Of a stretch of 62,692 nt of DNA, positions 23,449-32,726 are shown piece after piece. Under the pieces are notes generated by a model that was not told the origin of the DNA, searched no databases, and was given only the letters and a program-made list of their open reading frames with translations. Made by a program: the position numbers and the translations under genes. The stretch covers positions 1 through 62,692 of the forward strand of contig JBDIBB010000003.1 in assembly GCA_039812685.1 (NCBI GenBank), read 5' to 3'. The stretch is from JBDIBB01 sp039812685. Its GTDB lineage: Bacteria; Acidobacteriota; Vicinamibacteria; Vicinamibacterales; JAFNAJ01. Each line of letters opens with the position of its first letter. Within the stretch, counting starts at the first letter, position 1.

Positions 23449-24369
23449 TCAGCTGTCCAGGAAGCGGCGCGTGAGATCGCCGTAGGCGTCGATGCGTCGA
23501 TCGCGCAGAAACGGCCAGTGCGTGCGGCTCGTCTCCACGCGCGCGAGGTCGCACGGCGCCACCAGCACGTGTTCGGCGTCGACGGGCGCGCGCTGGACGA
23601 CCTGGCCGTCGGGCGCGGCCACGAACGACTGGCCCCAGAACTCGAGGCCGTCCTCGGAGACCGGGCGGCCATCGGCCCCGCGCAGGTATTCGTGGCCCAC
23701 GCGATTGGCCGCGCACACGTAGCAGCCGTTGGCGACGGCGTGGCTGCGCTGGACGAGTTCCCACGACTCGTGCTGGGCCCGGCCGAACTCGGCCTTCTCA
23801 CCCGGGTGCCAGGCGATCGCCGTCGGATAGAAGAGGATCTCGGCGCCGGCCAGGGCCGTCAGGCGCGCCGCCTCGGGAAACCACTGGTCCCAGCAGACGA
23901 GCACGCCGACGGTGGCGTGACGCGTCTTCCAGGCGCAGAAGCCGGTGTCGCCGGGCGTGAAGTAGAACTTCTCGTAGAACAGCGGGTCGTCGGGGATGTG
24001 CATCTTGCGATAGACGCCGAGCAGGCTGCCGTCGGCGTCGATCACGGCGGCGGTGTTGTGGTAGAGGCCGGCGGCGCGCCGCTCGAACAGCGACGCGATG
24101 ACGACGATGCCGTGGCGGCGCGCGAGCCTGGCGAACGCGTCGGTCGAGGGGCCGGGGATCGGCTCGGCGAGCGCGAAGAACCGGTGATCCTCCGCCTGGC
24201 AGAAATACTGCGACGCGAAGAGCTCCTGCGTGCAGACGATCTGCGCGCCCTTCTTCGCGGCGCGCTCGAGGAGGGCGGCCTGCCGGGCGCGGTTCTTCTT
24301 CGGGTCTTCGCCGCAGGCCATCTGCGTGAGGCCCACGGTGACGATGCGCGAGCGGCGCGGGGCGGTCAT
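23449..24369 (-). CDS. aguB: N-carbamoylputrescine amidase
   Basis: Nitrilase-superfamily hydrolase that makes putrescine, CO2 and ammonia from N-carbamoylputrescine. The 306 residues carry the Glu-Lys-Cys triad: Glu49 in CTQELFASQYF, Lys122 in YRKMHIPDDP and Cys159 in VCWDQWFPEAARL. Also present are the AWHPGEKAEFG segment, AANRVG and the closing RRIDAYGDLTRR, typical of this subfamily. It precedes the agmatine deiminase gene in the same direction, the usual aguB-aguA partnership. The arginine decarboxylase that would feed it is not in the window. The start is the ATG before TAPRRSR; a TACCCT hexamer lies 10 nt before it. Confidence 0.94.
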   Translation of the reverse strand: MTAPRRSRIVTVGLTQMACGEDPKKNRARQAALLERAAKKGAQIVCTQELFASQYFCQAEDHRFFALAEPIPGPSTDAFARLARRHGIVVIASLFERRAAGLYHNTAAVIDADGSLLGVYRKMHIPDDPLFYEKFYFTPGDTGFCAWKTRHATVGVLVCWDQWFPEAARLTALAGAEILFYPTAIAWHPGEKAEFGRAQHESWELVQRSHAVANGCYVCAANRVGHEYLRGADGRPVSEDGLEFWGQSFVAAPDGQVVQRAPVDAEHVLVAPCDLARVETSRTHWPFLRDRRIDAYGDLTRRFLDS

Positions 24370-24418
24370 GGCGATCGCGAGGGTAACACGGCCGGCGAGA
24401 CGCGGGCGGCGGGCCGGA

Positions 24419-24461
24419 GACGCGAACGGGCCGGGAGCAGCACCCCCGGCCCGTTCGCGTC
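24419..24461 (-). terminator. 17-bp hairpin after the TonB-dependent receptor gene
   Basis: Two arms (GACGCGAACGGGCCGGG and its exact complement) form a 17-bp perfect stem with a 9-nt loop. It begins 49 nt after the receptor stop codon and ends before the aguB start. There is no T-run, so it is a strong GC hairpin that may stop transcription or protect the 3' end. Confidence 0.6.
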
Positions 24462-24509
24462 CCGATCCGGCTGTCGAGCCTGGGGCCAAGGGGCCTCAGG
24501 CTCCGGCCG

Positions 24510-27500
24510 TCAGAAGGTGTAGCGCACCGCCGCCCAGATCTTGCGGCCGCCGCCGTCAGTGCCCCACTGGTTGAGGAAGTTGGCCGAGTTGATGCGGCTG
24601 TCGGGCACGCCGAAGTTCCGGGTGTTCGTCAGGTTGAACGCCTCGAGCCGGATCTGGAAGTTCTGCCGCCCGAATCGGGTGTTCTTGATGAACCCGAGGT
24701 CGATGTTGCCGTAGCCGTCGGCGCGCAGCGTGTTGCGGCCCACGTTGCCCACCCGTTCGCCCGGGCAGGTGGCGCTCGCGAACCCGCAGAGCGGCTTGAA
24801 CAGGCTGGTGCCGCCCGCCGCGATGATCTCGGGGATGGTCATCTTCGACAGGTTCTCGGTCGTGTTGATGTTCGGCCGGATGGCGTTGCCGACCAGGCCG
24901 TCGATGCCCGAGAGCGCGCCGGTGGGATCGGCGCCGTTGTAGACCGAGAACGGCGAGCCGCTCTGCAGCGTGAAGTTCGAGCTGAGCTGCCAGCCGCCCA
25001 GGATCTTGCCGGCAAGGCCGGCCTGGTCGCGGAAGAACGGCAGCTCCCACACCACGTTGCCGGTGAAGCGGTGCGGGCGATCGAAGGAAGACAGGCCCTT
25101 GTCGCTCGCGATGTTGAAGGAATCCTGCGCGACGGCCACCTCGCCGCTCGACACGTTGAAGATCTCGGACGCCGTGTCGAGGTACTTGCTCCAGGTGTAA
25201 TGGATGCCCGTGCTGAAGCCGTTGCTGAAGCGCCGCTCGAGGCTGGTCTGCAGCGAGTGGTACCAGCTCTCGGCGGCGTTGGCGCGCAGGCGGATGACGC
25301 CGCGGTTCGGGTCGACGCGGGTGGCCGAGAACGGCTGCCGCGGGTTGCCGTCGAGCGTCTGGAACAGGCCGCGGCCGAGCGTGCCGACGTAGCCGACGCG
25401 CAGCGCCATGTTGCCGGCCAGCGCGCGCTGGATCTCGAGGCTCACCTGATGCGCCTCGGGCGAGCGGAAGTCGTCGGCCACCACCGTGCGCGTGATCAGG
25501 TTCGGGTTGCCCGTGAGCGTCAGCGAGTTGAGCGAGGTGAACGCGTTGGGACGGCCCGGCCCGCCTGGCGCCGTCTGCACGGTCGGCACCTCGAGGACGG
25601 CCACCTGCGGGAACGCGCTCGCGATGTTCAGGGCGATGTTCAGGAAGGCGTAGTCGTGCGTCAGCGCGTAGCCGCCGCGCACCACCATCTTGTCGCCGCC
25701 CGTGAGCATGCCGAGCACGCCGCTGCCGTCGGTCTTCGGGTTCCAGTTGAAGCCCACGCGCGGCTGCCAGTTGTTGGTGTCGCGCGGCGGCACCGGGGTC
25801 AGCCGGTAGGCTTCGTTCCCGCCTGCCGTCGCGACGATCTTGTCGTTGAGCTTCACCAGCGAGTCGGTGAAGTTGCCGGGCAGCTCGTAGCGGATGCCGT
25901 AGCTCAGCGTGAAGCCGGGCGTCACGCGCCACTCGTCCTGCGCGAAGAAGTAGACGTCGGCCCACTTGTAGTTGACCACCTCGGATCCGCCGGGCAGCGG
26001 CTTGTTGATCTGCGCCACGTTCGCGATGTCGTCCACGTAGCGCTGCAGCGTCGTGTACTGCAGCCGGCCGCGCAGCGTCGGGTTGAAGAAGCTGTCGATG
26101 TCGCTCGAACGCCAGTCGACCCCGAACTTCGTCGAGTGGCTGCCGGCCGTCCACGACAGGTTGTTCTGGATCTGCAGCAGGCCGTTCTTGCGCCACTGCG
26201 GCAGGTTGAGCGCCAGGCCGATGGCCGTGCGCGTGGCCGCGGCGTTGAACCCGAGCAGGCCGAGCTCGTTGATCTCGACCGACGGAATCTCCTGTGCCGA
26301 CACGTCGGCAGCCGTCGTCTCCGTGTCGAGGTACGAATAGCCGACGCGGAACTCGTTCACGAGGTTGTTGCCGAGGATGCCGGTCCACCACGTGGCGAAG
26401 GAGTGCGACTTCGACGGGCTGACGGTGGTCACCCCCGGGGGCGTCACCTGCCCCGAGCCGGTGTTGCGGCTGTTGTTGTAGAGATACCGCGCGCTCAGGA
26501 TGTGGCGGCCGTCGCCCAGCAGCTGGTGATCCACGCGGCCCGAGGTCTGGTAGTTCTTGAACTCGATCTTCGACGACCCGGTCAGCGAGCCGATCGGCAC
26601 GCTGTAGGCGACGCCGTCGTAGGTGAACGGCACGCTGCGGCCCAGCGGCGTCTGCGCCGCCGGCAGGAACTTCAGCAGCGCCTTGATCTGCGGCAGGTGG
26701 CCGACGGCGCTCTGCAGCACCTGGCGGCCGGCGTCGGTCGGCGCGCCGTTGAGCGTGGTGCCCGCGCCGAGCTGGTTCTGCGTCCACCGCTGGTAGGACC
26801 CGAAGAAGAAGGTACGCTGCCGGACGATGGGCCCGCCCAGCGTCCCGCCGTACTGGTTCTCCTCGAGGTAGGGCGCCTTGGTGCGGCCCGCCGCCTTGTC
26901 GAGGTTCGTCCGGGCGTTCAGCGCGTCCTCGTTCCGGAAGAAGAAGGCGCTGCCACGGAAGTCGTTGGTGCCGCTCTTGGTCACCACGCTCATCACCGAC
27001 CCGGCCGCGCGCCCGAACTCCGCGGCGAACTGGTTCGTGATGAGCCGCACCTCCTGGATGAGGTCGGTGTTGTTCATCGGCTGCTGGCGCCCGGTGACGC
27101 TCGGGTCGTTGCTGTCCTGGCCGTCGATCATGAAGTTGTTCGACCGGGTGCGCATCCCGTTCACCGAGAAGTTGGTGCCGCTGGCGAAGCTCGACTGGCC
27201 GGAGTTCACCTGGCTCACGCCGGCGGCCTGCAGTGCCAGGCTGAAGATGTCGCGCGTGTTGGCCACGGGCAGTTCGGCCACCTTGGTGTTGTCGAACCGC
27301 ACGCCCACCTCGGCGTTGGTCGTGTTCAGGATGGGCGACTCGGCGGTCACCTGCACGGTCTCGGCGAGGCTCGCCAGGCCGAGGGCGATGTCGATGACCG
27401 CCTCCTGGTTCAGCGACAGCGTGAGGCCGCTGCGCACGTACTTGCTGAAGCCGGCGAGTTCGGCCTCGAGTTCGTAACGCCCGACGGGCAGCGCCGCGAA

Positions 27501-27701
27501 GCGGAACACGCCGCTGGCGTCGGTGACGATGGTGCGCGAGAGGCCGGTGTCCACGTTGCGCACCGTGACGCCGACGCCGGGCAGCACCCCGGCCTGGGCG
27601 TCCTTGACCGTCCCGCTGATGGTGGCTGTCGTCGACTGCGCGGCGGCGTTGGCTGCCGGCGCGAGCAGCGCCAGCATGAGCAGGTACCTGACGTATCGCA
27701 T
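24510..27701 (-). CDS. Oar-like TonB-dependent receptor with N-terminal carboxypeptidase-regulatory-like domain
   Basis: Outer-membrane receptor of 1063 residues. The signal peptide is MLALLAPAANAAAQ. Residues 30-110 form a CarboxypepD_reg beta-sandwich (ATISGTVKDAQAGVLPGV to YELEAELAGFSKY). A plug domain follows (VRFDNTKVAELPV to VMSVVTKSGTNDFRGS), then a long beta-barrel ending in AAVRYTF with the terminal aromatic needed for outer-membrane insertion. This SusC-like/Oar architecture is expanded in Acidobacteria. The ligand is unknown. The start is fixed by a perfect gggaggggatc site. An upstream TTGACA promoter is present, and the gene appears to be monocistronic, ending at a strong hairpin. 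Confidence 0.95.
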   Translation of the reverse strand: MRYVRYLLMLALLAPAANAAAQSTTATISGTVKDAQAGVLPGVGVTVRNVDTGLSRTIVTDASGVFRFAALPVGRYELEAELAGFSKYVRSGLTLSLNQEAVIDIALGLASLAETVQVTAESPILNTTNAEVGVRFDNTKVAELPVANTRDIFSLALQAAGVSQVNSGQSSFASGTNFSVNGMRTRSNNFMIDGQDSNDPSVTGRQQPMNNTDLIQEVRLITNQFAAEFGRAAGSVMSVVTKSGTNDFRGSAFFFRNEDALNARTNLDKAAGRTKAPYLEENQYGGTLGGPIVRQRTFFFGSYQRWTQNQLGAGTTLNGAPTDAGRQVLQSAVGHLPQIKALLKFLPAAQTPLGRSVPFTYDGVAYSVPIGSLTGSSKIEFKNYQTSGRVDHQLLGDGRHILSARYLYNNSRNTGSGQVTPPGVTTVSPSKSHSFATWWTGILGNNLVNEFRVGYSYLDTETTAADVSAQEIPSVEINELGLLGFNAAATRTAIGLALNLPQWRKNGLLQIQNNLSWTAGSHSTKFGVDWRSSDIDSFFNPTLRGRLQYTTLQRYVDDIANVAQINKPLPGGSEVVNYKWADVYFFAQDEWRVTPGFTLSYGIRYELPGNFTDSLVKLNDKIVATAGGNEAYRLTPVPPRDTNNWQPRVGFNWNPKTDGSGVLGMLTGGDKMVVRGGYALTHDYAFLNIALNIASAFPQVAVLEVPTVQTAPGGPGRPNAFTSLNSLTLTGNPNLITRTVVADDFRSPEAHQVSLEIQRALAGNMALRVGYVGTLGRGLFQTLDGNPRQPFSATRVDPNRGVIRLRANAAESWYHSLQTSLERRFSNGFSTGIHYTWSKYLDTASEIFNVSSGEVAVAQDSFNIASDKGLSSFDRPHRFTGNVVWELPFFRDQAGLAGKILGGWQLSSNFTLQSGSPFSVYNGADPTGALSGIDGLVGNAIRPNINTTENLSKMTIPEIIAAGGTSLFKPLCGFASATCPGERVGNVGRNTLRADGYGNIDLGFIKNTRFGRQNFQIRLEAFNLTNTRNFGVPDSRINSANFLNQWGTDGGGRKIWAAVRYTF

Positions 27702-28012
27702 GATCCCCTCCCCTGGGAGCTGCACCGCCCGGCGGCACCCGGCACGAGTGACGCCGACCTCCGGCCGGCAGGCGCACGAGGCGCGCCCACGGTTCCCTCG
27801 CCTCCCCGCGTGACAGGCTCGGGAGTGACGACGGCTCTGACCCGACCTCGGTCAGCCTGGCAGCCATCGCAAGCGCGACATGGCCACGGCTGGGCTGGCT
27901 TACGGCCGCGAAGCTACGTCGCGCCGGTTGTGTTGTCAATCAAGGTTGGACGTCAAACAGCCGGACGCCGCGCGCGGGCGTGCGAGCGGGCCCGCTGGTG
28001 CCCGCACCGGCT
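27702..28012. other. Intergenic stretch upstream of the TonB receptor
   Basis: About 310 bp between the receptor start and the end of the PLP enzyme gene. It holds the receptor ribosome site and the TTGACA promoter described separately, leaving a 5' leader of roughly 200 nt. No other gene or convincing structure was seen. Confidence 0.6.
27911..27939 (-). promoter_or_regulatory. Sigma-70-type promoter of the TonB receptor
   Basis: A perfect TTGACA is followed after 17 bp by TAGCTT (three of six) on the minus strand. This is the only consensus -35 box in the gap and lies in a locally AT-richer patch. It implies a leader of about 200 nt. Confidence 0.45.
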
Positions 28013-29263
28013 TCACCCGGCGAGTTCGGACACGGCCGCCAGCACGCGTTCCACCTCGTCACCGGTGGTGTAGGCCGCGCACCCGAGCCGGACCAGGCCA
28101 TCGTCCTCGTGGCCGAGGCGGCGAACGACGGTCTGCGCGTAGAAATCGCCGTGCGACACGAAGAGGCCCCGCCCGGCGCAGTGCCGCGCCACCTGTTCCG
28201 ACCGGTGCGCACCCATCGCGAAGGACAGCGTCGAGGTGCGCGGGCGTGCCGGCGGCGGGCCGTAGAGGGTGAGGCCGGGTACGCCCCGCAGGACCTCCCA
28301 CAGTCTCGTCACCTGCGCCAGACCACGCTCGTGCAGCACCCCGAAGGTGGCCGCCAGGGCTTCGCGCCGCGAAGCCGCACCCGAGGCCAGCGACGCCAGC
28401 CAGTCCACGGCCGCCCCGGCGCCGGCGATGGCTTCGTGACTCAGGGTGCCGGTCTCGAGGCGGTCGGGTGCGTGATCGGGCGCCGGCTCCAGCTTCGGCG
28501 CGTCGAGCCGCTCCAGGAGGTCGCGGCGTCCGTAGAGCACGCCGAGGTGCGGCCCGTAGAACTTGTAGGGTGAGCACACGAGGAAGTCGCAGCCGATCGC
28601 CTGCACGTCCACCAGCGCGTGGGCCGCGAAGTGCACCGCGTCCACGAAGCACAGGGCGCCCGCGTCGTGCGCCAGCCTCGTCGCGGCGGCGACGTCGGTG
28701 ATGGTGCCCAGGGCGTTGGAGGCGGCGCCGATCGCCAGCAGCCGCGTCCGCCGGGTGAAGGCCGCCTCCAGCGCGTCCCAGCGCAGCTCGCCGCTGGCGG
28801 GCTCCATCGGCACCGTGCGGGTGCGAATGCCGTGCTCGCGGCCGAGGGCGCGCCACGTGTCGGCGTTCGCGTGGTGATCGAGTTCGGTGACGATCACCTC
28901 GTCGCCCGCGCTCCAGCCGCGCGCCAGCGCCCGCCCCACGTGCAGCGTCAGCGACGTCATGTTCTGTCCGAACACCACCTCCTGCGGCGTCGCGTTGAGG
29001 AAGTCGGCCAGGGCCTCGCGCGATCGCTGGATGGCCGCGTCGGTTTCCACCGACGAGGGGTAGGCCCAGTGCGTGTTCGCGTTGTGGTGCAGGAGGTAGT
29101 CGCTCATCGCGTCGGCCACCGCCCGCGGGACCTGCGTCCCGCCCGGGCCGTCGAAGTAGGCGACGGCGTGGCCCCGATGACGGCGGGCGAGCGCGGGGAA
29201 ATGCTGACGAATCGTCTCAACGGTGGCGACGGGGCCGTTCGACGGCGGGGTGACGAGGTTCAT
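28013..29263 (-). CDS. Class V aminotransferase, cysteine desulfurase-like
   Basis: PLP-dependent fold type I enzyme of 416 residues, closest by pattern to the cysteine desulfurase-like group that is distinct from IscS/SufS. Seen are AYFDGPGGTQVP at the start, TELDHHANADTW, VDAVHFAAHALVDV with the PLP Asp208 and stacking His211, and the Schiff-base Lys234 in CSPYKFYGPHLG. The typical catalytic-loop cysteine of IscS/SufS is not evident, so a different sulfur or C-S lyase substrate is possible. It is a single gene, divergent from the zinc-ribbon gene. Confidence 0.85.
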   Translation of the reverse strand: MNLVTPPSNGPVATVETIRQHFPALARRHRGHAVAYFDGPGGTQVPRAVADAMSDYLLHHNANTHWAYPSSVETDAAIQRSREALADFLNATPQEVVFGQNMTSLTLHVGRALARGWSAGDEVIVTELDHHANADTWRALGREHGIRTRTVPMEPASGELRWDALEAAFTRRTRLLAIGAASNALGTITDVAAATRLAHDAGALCFVDAVHFAAHALVDVQAIGCDFLVCSPYKFYGPHLGVLYGRRDLLERLDAPKLEPAPDHAPDRLETGTLSHEAIAGAGAAVDWLASLASGAASRREALAATFGVLHERGLAQVTRLWEVLRGVPGLTLYGPPPARPRTSTLSFAMGAHRSEQVARHCAGRGLFVSHGDFYAQTVVRRLGHEDDGLVRLGCAAYTTGDEVERVLAAVSELAG

Positions 29264-29407
29264 GGGTGGATACCTGGCGCGCGTGTGCGATGGCATCCTA
29301 CACCCGTGCGCGGCCTGTTCCGGCCGGAGCGGCGCGGTGTCGCCCGGGTCGCGACGGCGCACGTCTGGCGCGGCGCCCGGGCCCGCCTCTGATAGGCTGT
29401 GCCGAGC

Positions 29408-29731
29408 ATGGTGACCACCACCACCTGCCCGCACTGTCACCGCGGCTTCGATGCGGGGCCCCTGTACTGCCCGCATTGCTTCATGAAGATCCCGGCGATG
29501 CTGCGGCCGCCCACTCCCGCGCCGCCCCCACGACCGGGGCACGAGGCCCGCGAGCCGGCCGTGCGCCGTCCGCGCCCGGGCGAGCCGCGCAAGCCGCGTG
29601 AGGCGAAGACGAAGGCGACGGCGACGACGGCGGCGGCGTCTGCCGGGCAGTGCCCTGCCTGCTCGCATCCCATCACCGCGAAGGACGAGTGGTGCCGGTG
29701 GTGCCACTGGCCGGTGAACCGCAGGCCGTAG
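29408..29731 (+). CDS. Small protein with two zinc ribbons
   Basis: A 107-residue protein with a CPHC...CPHC ribbon at the N-terminus (TTCPHCHRGF to LYCPHCFMK) and a CPAC...CRWC ribbon at the C-terminus (GQCPACSHPI to EWCRWCHWP). The two are joined by about 50 residues rich in Pro, Arg, Lys and Ala, probably disordered. It could bind nucleic acid or protein; no function is known to me. A TAGGCT hexamer lies 9 nt before the ATG. A GTG follows directly as an alternative start. Confidence 0.72.
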   Translation: MVTTTTCPHCHRGFDAGPLYCPHCFMKIPAMLRPPTPAPPPRPGHEAREPAVRRPRPGEPRKPREAKTKATATTAAASAGQCPACSHPITAKDEWCRWCHWPVNRRP

Positions 29732-29771
29732 GGCGCCGGGTCCCTACCCGCCGCTGCGCGTTTCGGTCAGA

Positions 29772-31859
29772 ATGGCTGCCGCCATGCGCACCCTGTCCAT
29801 GCTCCTGGTCGTGATTTGCCTCGCCGGCGCCGCGCTGCCGGCCTCGGCCCAGTCTCCGGGCGCCAGCGCGCGAGCCCACGCGCTGATGCCCGCACCCGCC
29901 TCGCTGGTCCCGGCCGAAGGACGCCTGGCGATTGCCCGCGAGTCGACGGTGGCGCTCACCGGCGCCGCGGCTGGCGATCGCCGCCTGCGTGATGCCGTGG
30001 ATCGGACCCTCCGCCGGCTCGAGCGGCGTACCGGCCTCGAGTTCGCCGCGCGCGCGCCGGTCAGCGACGCCGAGGCCGCGACGATGGTCGTCGAGGTGGC
30101 GGGCACCGGTGGCGCCGTGCCGGCACTCGGTGACGACGAGTCGTACACGCTGGTGGTCGGACCGCGGCAGGCACGGCTGACGGCTCCGCTCGTCGCCGGC
30201 GCGCTTCGGGGCCTCGAGACGCTGCTGCAGTGGCTCGACGGGCCCGGCGGCGCATGGGGGCTCGACGCCGTGCGCATCGACGACCGGCCGCGGTTCCCCT
30301 GGCGCGGCCTCATGCTCGACGTGGCGCGCCACTGGATGCCGATCGAGGTGGTGAAGCGGCAGCTCGACGCCATGGCGGCCGTCAAGCTCAACGTGCTGCA
30401 CCTGCACCTGAGCGAGGATCAGGGCTTCCGCATCGAGTCGACCCGTTACCCGAAGCTGCACCAGCAGGGCAGCGACGGCTTCTACTTCACGCAGGCCCAG
30501 GCGCGGGAGATCGTCGCCTACGCGGCCGACCGCGGTGTCCGCGTGGTGCCCGAGTTCGACATGCCGGGTCACGTGACCGCCTGGCTCGTCGGGTACCCCG
30601 AGCTCGGGAGCGCGCCGGGACCGTACGCGATCGAGCGCGGCTGGGGCATCTTCGACCCGGCGCTGGACCCCGCCCGTGAGGCGCTCTATCCCTTCCTCGA
30701 CCGGTTCCTGGGCGAGATGGCGGCGCTGTTCCCCGACGCGTACCTGCACATCGGGGGCGACGAGAACAACGGCAAGCAGTGGCTGGCCAACCCGGCGATC
30801 GCCGCCTTCATGAAGCAGCGCGGACTGGCCGACCCGCACGCGCTGCAGGCCCATTTCAACCAGCGCGTGCAGAAGATCCTGCAGAAGCACGGCAAGAAGA
30901 TGGTGGGCTGGGACGAGGTGCTGCACCCCGACCTGCCGAAGGACATCGTCATCCACTCGTGGCGCGGGCAGAAGTCGCTGTTCGAGGCGGCACGCCAGGG
31001 CTACAGCGGCATTCTCTCCAACGGCTGGTACATCGACCTCCAGCAGCCGACGGCACAGCACTACCTGGTGGATCCGCTGCCGCCCGATCACGGGCTCGAC
31101 GAGGTCGAGGCGGCCCGCGTGCTCGGCGGCGAGGCGACGATGTGGGCCGAGTTCGTCGATCCGTACACGATCGATTCGCGCGTGTGGCCCCGTACGGCGG
31201 CCATCGCCGAGCGGCTGTGGTCTCCGCGCGAGGTGCGCGACGTCGGCGACATGTTCCGGCGCCTCGAGGTCGTCAGCGTGCAGCTCGAGGATCTCGGCCT
31301 GAGTCACGAGGCGCACGTGGCCCGCATGGCGCGCGCCATCGTGGGTGGCCGCGACACCGCGGCGCTCGAAACCCTGCTGTCGGTGGTGGGGCCGGTGCGG
31401 GGCTACCGGCGGGGCCAGGAGTTCAACCGTGCATACGGACGGCGACCCACGCAGATGACGCCGCTGACGAGACTGGTCGACGCCGCGATCGCCGATCCCG
31501 CGGGCGCACGTGCGCTTGCGGCGCGCGTGGAGCGGCTGCTGGCCGACGCACCCGCCTTCGATCGCGATCGCGACGCGCTGCGGCGCACCTTCGACGCCTG
31601 GCGCGACGCCGCGCGTGCGCTGGACCGGCTGGCCGACACGCGGCCGCTCCTGTTCGAGGCGCGCGGGCTCTCGGCCGATCTCGGTGCGCTGGGCGACATC
31701 GGCCTCGATGCGCTGTCGAGGCTCGGCCGCGGCGCTGGCGCCACCGCCTGGCGCGACGCCGCGCTCGAGCGCCTCGAGCAGGCAGCCGCGCCACGAGTGG
31801 AGGTGGAGTTCAACGTGATCGAACCGCTGCGGCGGCTCGTGGAGGCGGCGGCGAAGTAG
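29772..31859 (+). CDS. Beta-N-acetylhexosaminidase, GH20
   Basis: Exported glycoside hydrolase that removes terminal GlcNAc or GalNAc (chitin oligomers, peptidoglycan or glycoprotein sugars). The 695 residues comprise a signal peptide (LVVICLAGAALPASAQ), an N-terminal GH20b-type domain (about 35-165) and the catalytic barrel (about 172-500). The barrel carries the Asp330-Glu331 pair in HIGGDENNGKQW, GLMLDVARHWMP, LHLSEDQGFR, PEFDMPGHVTAW and a late GGEATMWAEF. An alpha-helical C-terminal region of about 180 residues follows. A second in-frame ATG at 29784 is also possible. Confidence 0.95.
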   Translation: MAAAMRTLSMLLVVICLAGAALPASAQSPGASARAHALMPAPASLVPAEGRLAIARESTVALTGAAAGDRRLRDAVDRTLRRLERRTGLEFAARAPVSDAEAATMVVEVAGTGGAVPALGDDESYTLVVGPRQARLTAPLVAGALRGLETLLQWLDGPGGAWGLDAVRIDDRPRFPWRGLMLDVARHWMPIEVVKRQLDAMAAVKLNVLHLHLSEDQGFRIESTRYPKLHQQGSDGFYFTQAQAREIVAYAADRGVRVVPEFDMPGHVTAWLVGYPELGSAPGPYAIERGWGIFDPALDPAREALYPFLDRFLGEMAALFPDAYLHIGGDENNGKQWLANPAIAAFMKQRGLADPHALQAHFNQRVQKILQKHGKKMVGWDEVLHPDLPKDIVIHSWRGQKSLFEAARQGYSGILSNGWYIDLQQPTAQHYLVDPLPPDHGLDEVEAARVLGGEATMWAEFVDPYTIDSRVWPRTAAIAERLWSPREVRDVGDMFRRLEVVSVQLEDLGLSHEAHVARMARAIVGGRDTAALETLLSVVGPVRGYRRGQEFNRAYGRRPTQMTPLTRLVDAAIADPAGARALAARVERLLADAPAFDRDRDALRRTFDAWRDAARALDRLADTRPLLFEARGLSADLGALGDIGLDALSRLGRGAGATAWRDAALERLEQAAAPRVEVEFNVIEPLRRLVEAAAK

Positions 31860-31883
31860 GGGCGGGTGGCGCGTCGCCGGCGA

Positions 31884-32726
31884 TCACACCGGGGCGGCGC
31901 GCGTCAGGAAACGCCGCACCAGCTGTTCCACCGCGAAGCGGCGATAGGCGGCCGTCGATCGCACGTCGTCGATCGGCGTGATTTCGGTTGCCGCCACCGC
32001 GGCGGCGCCCGCGATGGCCGAGGCCGTCAGCGATCGGCCCAACAGGTGCTGTTCGGCGGCGCGCAGGCGCAGCGGAACGGCGGCGACCGAGGCGGCGGCG
32101 AGCCTGATGTGCGACACGCAGTCGCCTTCCACGGCCAGGCTGCCGGCGACGCCCACGCGTGCGATCGACTGCGCGGCCCGCGTGCCCACCTTGTGGTAGG
32201 CCGAGTGCGTGCCGGCGGCCGGCCACCGCACGATCACCGCCACAATCAGCTCGTCGGCCGCGCAATCGACGCGGCGGTAGGCCGTGAAGAATCGCTCGAG
32301 GCCGACGCGCCGGGTGGTGTGCGCCGAGGCCAGTTCGATCTCCGCGTCGTAGGCCAGCAGGGCCGGTGGCAGGTCGGCGGCCGGGCTGGCGTTGGCGAGG
32401 TTGCCGGCAATCGTGCCCATGTTGCGGATGGCCGGAGCGCCCACCGTGCCCGCGGCCTCGGCCAGCGCGGGCAGCCGCCGCCGCAACGACGGATGGCGGG
32501 CGAGCGCCTGGTGTGTTGCGCCGGCACCGATGCGCACGCCATCCTCCGCCTCGAGGATCGTCTTCAGCTCCTCGATCTGGTCGAGGGCGATGACCTCGAC
32601 GGGCCGCGCCGCGCCGGCCTGCCATTGCGCCAGCAGGTCGGTGCCGCCCAGCAGCGGTTGCGCGGCGGGGCGGATCGCCTTCGCCTCGAGCGCTTCGCGC
32701 AGCGTCGCCGGGGTGTGGACGATCAC
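31884..32726 (-). CDS. Molybdenum hydroxylase FAD-binding (medium) subunit
   Basis: The 280-residue FAD subunit of a xanthine dehydrogenase/CO dehydrogenase-type enzyme. FAD-binding motifs are GGTDLLAQW near residue 28 and TIAGNLANASPAADLPPAL near residue 105. The C-terminal CO-dehydrogenase flavoprotein domain follows (YHKVGTRAAQSIARVGVAG). It passes electrons from the iron-sulfur subunit to the final acceptor. The GTG start overlaps the stop of the small-subunit gene by 4 bp. Confidence 0.93.
   Translation of the reverse strand: MIVHTPATLREALEAKAIRPAAQPLLGGTDLLAQWQAGAARPVEVIALDQIEELKTILEAEDGVRIGAGATHQALARHPSLRRRLPALAEAAGTVGAPAIRNMGTIAGNLANASPAADLPPALLAYDAEIELASAHTTRRVGLERFFTAYRRVDCAADELIVAVIVRWPAAGTHSAYHKVGTRAAQSIARVGVAGSLAVEGDCVSHIRLAAASVAAVPLRLRAAEQHLLGRSLTASAIAGAAAVAATEITPIDDVRSTAAYRRFAVEQLVRRFLTRAAPV

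Noticed and set aside
24556..28073. Two long frames (1127 and 1000 residues) over the TonB receptor
   Set aside because: Both are Arg/Ala-rich shadows of the receptor reading frame, without any family features.
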